Below are positions 33,114-37,500 of a stretch of DNA of 37,500 nt, one piece after another. Location of the stretch: assembly GCF_964340395.1 (NCBI RefSeq), contig NC_135557.1:17727230-17764729 (forward strand), read 5' to 3'. This DNA is from Glandiceps talaboti. Lineage: Eukaryota; Hemichordata; Enteropneusta; Spengelidae. Position 1 is the first letter of the stretch; each line of letters begins with the position of its first letter. Made by a program: the position numbers and the translations under genes. The notes beneath the pieces were generated by a model. It saw only the letters and a list, made by a program, of their open reading frames with translations. It had not been told where the DNA came from and did not search any database.

Positions 33114-34713
33114 GAGTTGTTTGGTTACTCCATATTAGCTTATATCTTATATGACTAACTCACAAAAAGGGTATCGATTGTTTATATCAGTTCACAATAT
33201 AAAATTGTCTTATTAATAATCCACTCACGTAATTTACTTCTATATTTTTCCCAGCAACACAATTTTAATTGAAAGACGAATTATAATAAACTACACAGCG
33301 AAAAATGTACGTGTATATTATATTGTTTTCAGATAAGCTTAAATCTACTGAACGAAATTTTTAATATGGATATAATATGCTTGTTACGTATAATGTTACT
33401 GTGCCCTGAAGACTTACATGTATAATATAATTTATTTGATTGGATTGATTCAGTCAGTTCTGTATATATATATATATATATTGAAGCTATATGTTTACCT
33501 GGGTTTGGTGACAATTTTACCATGAACAGAGAAATGAATATCTTATATTGCAATAGCTCACACGGGTGTCAAGACAATAGGTACACGAATATGGTATGTC
33601 TGGAGATGTCATTCAAGTTAAAGTTTAATGTCCTTTGTTTCATTTCCATGCCGTTCATGACGCTCAATTAATACTTGGCTGATCTCGAAATTTTGATAAT
33701 ATTATCATATAAATGGCTGAATTGAAATCATCAAGCATAGGCCTGGGGAGGATCTGAACAAATTGCGACCAGAGCAATATTTTCCAAGGATGCCCATGAT
33801 TACTTTGAGAGAGAAAGGATTAAAATAACAAATCATTTAGAACCAATGTGAGCTTTTGCATTAAAAGACATTCATTTCTCTATCTACGACATGTATAAAC
33901 AGTGTCTTGTCCGAATCCAAACAAAGTAATTACAAATTCGTGGCAAAATTGTCACCAGGTAGCTTTTTTTTTTACTTCAAAGTATAAATTAACTTGTGAT
34001 ATTAGGTATAACAGGACATTTTCTTGAATCAGGTTATTGTGATTCATTTATACATCAGTTTAAAGGTATATATAATCCTTTTTCTGTCCTTGTGATGAAA
34101 GTTTACCTTAAAGCTGTTTTGTTGTCAACTAAACGACTTCCGGAAATAGAAACATTTTCTGGATGGTCATTTCTTGATTATATATCACATAAAAGTCAAG
34201 AAACATAAATTTAAACTTGTTTCACATTCGTTTATCTCTGTCGTAGCAGTAATCCACCACTGCCACCTGTATTCTGCAGACATGTATGTGTATCATGAAA
34301 ATGAATATCCTTGACGTACGTACAAGTCGTTATTACGCTAATATAATTAGTCATGGATATTATACACGTCGTTATTATGCATGTCTGTTAACTCCCAGGA
34401 TGCAACGCTGGACCACTGCTAGGACAATCAACGTAAAACTAGTTTAAAGTTGGCGTTTTTAGGTAACAATGTGAAATCATTAGTGACTATCCAGACTGAA
34501 AATGTCACCATTTCCTGAAGGAGGTTCTATTCCCTTTATGCACATTAAAAAAAATTGGTTTTTTTTCCTGTATGCAAATGTGTTGGTAATGATGATTTAT
34601 CCGACCTTCAGAGTCTGTGGATAATCAGTAGATGATCAGAACTTGACAGAACTATTTGAAATATATATGTTATCAAAAATCACTCAACATTGAAATGTTT
34701 TCTAAAACACATT
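33114..34713. other. No gene recognised
   Basis: The plus-strand frame 33996-34208 is somewhat less repetitive than others but has no domain I recognise. A TA run lies near 33466-33481. Confidence 0.4.
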
Positions 34714-35050
34714 AATGTGACCATATGGATGAGGATTGGGTATTTATTTTGGATTTTTAATTTATAAAACAATCTTATCATGGCTTCCTACTTGATAAAT
34801 CAATGTTAAACAAAAAAACATTGACCAAGTCTGTTTGAAACTCAATACATTGCAAAAAGCTAAAAAATGTGTAAAAAAAACTAAATAATATTTTACACAT
34901 TTATTATGCTTTTTTAATTAATTGAGTTAATAAAAAAGAATTGGAATATTTTGTTTCACATTGATTTTTCAGGTAGGAAGCCATGATAAAATTGTTTCAT
35001 AAATTAAAAATCCAAAATAAATACCCAATCCTCATCCATATGCCCACTTT
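34714..35050 (+). mobile_element. MITE family 2, copy 2
   Basis: Same TIRs as the element 1.9 kb upstream. Its right end (TACCCAATCCTCATCCATATG..CCCACTTT) is a better match to its left end than in copy 1, while the AT-rich middle has diverged. Confidence 0.85.
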
Positions 35051-36250
35051 AATGTGAGACTCTAGTATTGAATCGTGACGAGGAGGAACATCCAACATTA
35101 TTCTTAGTTTAAAATTAATAACGGTGTTATTTTTAGAAATGTGTTTGTGTAAATCCAACACTGTCATCGCCTAGTGTATTAATTTATTGAGATTTTTACA
35201 TAACACATCTACTGTATAAATACATGCATATCAGACAGGCTTTTAATATAGAACAAGCGTGAGAGGTGACAAATACTAATCATATAGATAAAGTCTGGTC
35301 AAAGGTTGATTTGAAAACTAATCAAATTACCAGTCTTGTATTATAATACATTAGATACCCAGGGACCAGATTCTTTGTTGACCATCCATGAATAAATATA
35401 TATATGTGAAACGTCGTGTGAAAGATTCCGGCAAACACACTGCACCAGATACTTTAAAAAGCCCATTATACCAAAAGTATTTTGGTATACACATGTTCGG
35501 CGCTTATCTTCACAGAGTGAGACATTAGGTTATTCTTACGTATGGACATTTGAATATTGCTTCAACTTTGGATCAATTTGTATCAACTTTTTTTCGGGCG
35601 TCAGTTTCGTAACCAAAGTCGTGGAATAAGTTATTAATGCCAACGGGTTTATTTTCACCAGCGTAAAATCCTTTCAGAAATGTCCAAACATATACAGTCC
35701 GAATAATGAATTTAATATTAACACTTCTTCAAGTAATGTTGCATTTTGGAGGCAGCGCCAAGTGTGTAACATGGGTCATGGCGTAAGGCTCCATCAATGA
35801 CATGCTTTGTTTGCCGTCCTTGAATTCCCCAAATCCTACCAGTCAAACTGGGAAAAACACAGAAAAAAACCCACAATGCTAGCATGTCATGTAATAATCA
35901 CTTTTCTGTTGAACCATTTTCCGCTTGTACCTAAATCAACTGCACTGGTGAAAATATAAATTAATGTCAAAATCCAACACAACATTTTGGAGAAATGTGT
36001 AGTTATTCTGAAGATATGTGTACGGTTTCCGCGGAGGTTTTGAGTGATACGAATTCTTTCTTCTAAATCTAACAACAAGACCTACCCGCAAGCGGACGGC
36101 AACAAATTAATTTAATTTATGGCGCCTAACTTAACGTAAACGATTTATTTGTTCTTCTTACTCTAAAAACTAAGATATTTCAAAATATATACGAATCGAA
36201 ATATGGGCCTATAAGACGAAGTGTTATTCAAGTATTGTTGCACTTTGGAT
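35051..36250. other. No gene recognised
   Basis: AT-rich sequence. The minus-strand frame 35887-36078 shows no recognisable features. Confidence 0.4.
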
Positions 36251-36279
36251 CAATTATGTATATTATGTGTGTATATTAT

Positions 36280-36334
36280 GTGTGTGCGTGTGTGTACATA
36301 CATACACACATGTGTATGTATGTATGTATGTATG

Positions 36335-36364
<30 letters not shown>
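36280..36364. repeat. (TG)n-(TATG)n microsatellite
   Basis: A TG-rich lead and a small ACATACATACACACATGTGT patch precede about 12 TATG units. Confidence 0.93.
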
Positions 36365-36365
<1 letters not shown>

Positions 36366-37500
36366 TGGTTGTTACTTTTTTACCGCTAAAACTGAGGAAA
36401 TATTAAAACATATCGTAAGGTTTAATTGTAAGACTTTCTATTCACACTAGCTTTTCATTATCTAGTTTGGACTACTGATATTCTGTTTTACCACTGTTTT
36501 GCCGTTCCAAGTAACTAAGTATTCCTGTTATCAGTTCATTTGAAATGATTTTCCTTTTCAAATGTACGAATTTGTCGAATTTACAATTACCGCATTAAAT
36601 ATATGTATTTCTTAAGAGCATATTTCTCGTTTCAGTATTCACGCATCCCTAGCAGTAGTTGAAAGACTGTTACTGTCACACTGTCACAAATATAATACCT
36701 CACCTTTGGCACATAGCAGGTAAAAAATATCCAAAGACTTAATACTAAATATTGATTAAGGTGATGAGAACAAGCTCTAAGTGTCAAACCATTACACCAA
36801 CTCTCTTTTCAAATCAAGTTGGAACATTAAGCGAAATTGGAAAATCGTTTACACAGGGTACCTTGCGCGAATGTTGAAGTAGAAATCCAACAACAGTAAA
36901 AGTAGACCCCCTAGTTTTATCCATAAAACGCAGTTGTTGAATTCCTCTATTAAATGCCTCATGCAACATGTTCACTTCCTATTCAGTCCACCATTATTGG
37001 TTCCCTGTACGGTACATTCCCCGACGCCAACATCTTTAAAGCTCAAATAAACACAACCATGCGGCCAATTACCTCCCTATTCCAAGACGACGAACGCATC
37101 CAATGGATGATACGAGAATAGAATAAACGATTTACCACGCAATTAAGAGAATGTGACTGTGCGCGCGTTACCATAACAACCGTAATGATACCTATTACAG
37201 ATCTATTCGCAAGCGGTTACCTATCTGGGTTTGGGAGAGAAGCTTTATGCACAATCATAAATGTGGTAGCGCCTACTTCTAGCTGCAACAATTCTTCCTT
37301 TACTAGTGTTTGAAATCCAGCTGTCTAAGAAACTATTAATACATATGTTGCAAGCTTAAAGTGTAGCCACCCTAACGCTAGTCAAGTGTTCTCCGAAATA
37401 AAACTATTCATCGTATTTATAGTAATTTAGAGTTGCCTTGCATTTTGTATCTAATATAAATATCCATGGCATAAACAAACTGTGACATAATAACCATGTA
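36365..37500. other. No gene recognised; possible regulatory patch near 37160
   Basis: GCGCGCGTTACCATAACAAC at 37161-37180 includes an X-box-like GTTACCATAACAAC (37167-37180) beside a CpG-rich GCGCGCG. It could belong to a promoter of a gene beyond the window edge. Confidence 0.3.

Noticed and set aside
33996-34208. Possible transposon-derived coding fragment
   Set aside because: Translation looks less repetitive than neighbours, but I could match no motif to a family.

Overview
This is an AT-rich animal (metazoan) genomic window. It is mostly non-coding and very rich in simple-sequence repeats, fold-back (MITE-like) elements and small dispersed repeats. The confident genes are three intronless sulfotransferase reading frames of the CHST1-7 (Gal/GlcNAc/GalNAc 6-O-sulfotransferase) type, which is an animal family. 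With one tRNA-derived SINE and abundant TIR elements, this suggests an invertebrate, possibly an invertebrate deuterostome such as a hemichordate or lancelet. The species cannot be fixed from the sequence alone.

Layout. Positions 1-1115 hold microsatellites, a perfect 23-bp hairpin and a ~600-bp fold-back element. At 1116-1475 is an exon encoding a small secreted precursor with hallmarks of a peptide-hormone or neuropeptide prohormone: signal peptide, a single Cys pair, a PGRR amidation/cleavage site, repeated dibasic sites and a terminal GR. From 1.5 to 7.5 kb there is no recognisable gene, only repeats and scattered regulatory-looking motifs. From 8.1 to 17.1 kb lie three minus-strand sulfotransferase genes in head-to-tail tandem (transcription order 17090-15867, 12891-11659, 9403-8126). 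They are separated by 2.3 and 3.0 kb of sequence containing a TTGG/TTAG satellite and a striking 240-bp palindrome. From 17.1 to 37.5 kb no firm gene is visible. That part holds two plausible plus-strand TATA-type core promoters (22.06 and 24.72 kb), a possible first exon with a membrane anchor (28.3 kb), an inverted pair of compound microsatellite modules sharing a unique core (23.0 and 27.3 kb), several MITE families (two with more than one copy here) and a minus-strand SINE (30.9-31.1 kb).

How the genes work together: the three sulfotransferases look like a local tandem family of Golgi type II membrane enzymes that transfer sulfate from PAPS to sugar 6-hydroxyls. Two (the 12.9 and 17.1 kb genes) are closer to each other than to the third. 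The small secreted precursor at 1.1 kb has no obvious functional link to them and is the most likely previously undescribed element in the window.
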